Assembly: GCF_008973485.1 (NCBI RefSeq)
Contig: NZ_CP031223.1
Coordinates: 1,984,001 to 2,048,000 of the forward strand
Direction: 5' to 3'
DNA length: 64,000 nt
DNA from: Psychrobacillus glaciei
GTDB lineage: Bacteria; Bacillota; Bacilli; Bacillales_A; Planococcaceae
This document shows, in pieces, positions 63,981 through 64,000 of the stretch. The notes below the pieces were generated by a model. The model did no database searches. It worked only from the letters and a program-made list of their open reading frames with translations, and was not told where the DNA came from. The position numbers and the translations under genes are program-made. Position 1 is the first letter of the stretch. Every line of letters starts with the position of its first letter.

Positions 63981-64000
63981 AATTTTCACCCCTTTTTTAT

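Noticed and set aside
1-64000. tRNA or rRNA genes
   Set aside because: I looked for rRNA-like blocks and tRNA cloverleaf signatures (GTTCRANNC arms with CCA-type ends) and saw none I could support.

Overview
The window looks like chromosomal DNA from a low-GC, spore-forming Bacillales bacterium. The evidence is strong AGGAGG-type ribosome binding sites, many TTG and GTG starts, T-box leaders, a YjcZ-type sporulation peptide and very A+T-rich intergenic DNA. The GC-rich islands near 50.9 and 51.2 kb, the second-type isoleucyl-tRNA synthetase and the general gene content remind me of the Planococcaceae/Caryophanaceae side of the order, but the genus is an inference.

From 1 to about 23.8 kb the DNA is accessory. 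Small unrelated genes mostly stand alone: VanZ-like, a sigma factor with its membrane partner, a peptidase E relative, a P-loop kinase, DUF4184, VOC, DUF1871, DUF4181 and GNAT. Between them lies one recurring palindromic spacer: a CTAACGGGTGCTTTAGTT half-unit, often a terminator hairpin, then a second half-unit AACTAACGCAGCAGTTTAGTT just upstream of the next gene. The array resumes at 31.4 to 32.8 kb with a last trace at 42.4 kb. At least two unrelated group II intron families sit inside these palindromes: an HNH-type intron (one full copy, one copy lacking its ORF, two decayed copies) and an ORF-less intron (one complete copy, one fragment). An IS3 (IS150-like) element, a broken IS110 element, three copies of a decayed tyrosine-recombinase unit and many broken genes share the region.

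From 23.8 to 30.3 kb a coherent cluster interrupts it: an AraC regulator, an LL-diaminopimelate-aminotransferase-like enzyme, diaminopimelate epimerase, glutamine synthetase and a glutamine-dependent asparagine synthetase-type amidotransferase. Together these could make diaminopimelate and glutamine and use the glutamine for an amidation.

From 30.3 to 44.4 kb there is more debris (introns, an IS1182-like transposase remnant, a beta-lactamase-family pseudogene), an MFS exporter, two paralogous glutamine/alanine-repeat peptides and a group IIC-like intron placed directly behind a terminator.

From 44.5 kb onward the DNA is ordered and intact: signal peptidase I; a T-box-controlled long-form isoleucyl-tRNA synthetase; a PPP-type phosphatase; a ROK regulator with a perfect palindrome over its promoter; a possible 713-bp inverted-repeat element; an MFS permease; an alpha-toroid protein; then a T-box-controlled tryptophan operon trpE-D-C-F-B-A without trpG; and finally an MFS exporter, a LysE exporter, a double-GNAT protein and a small membrane protein.
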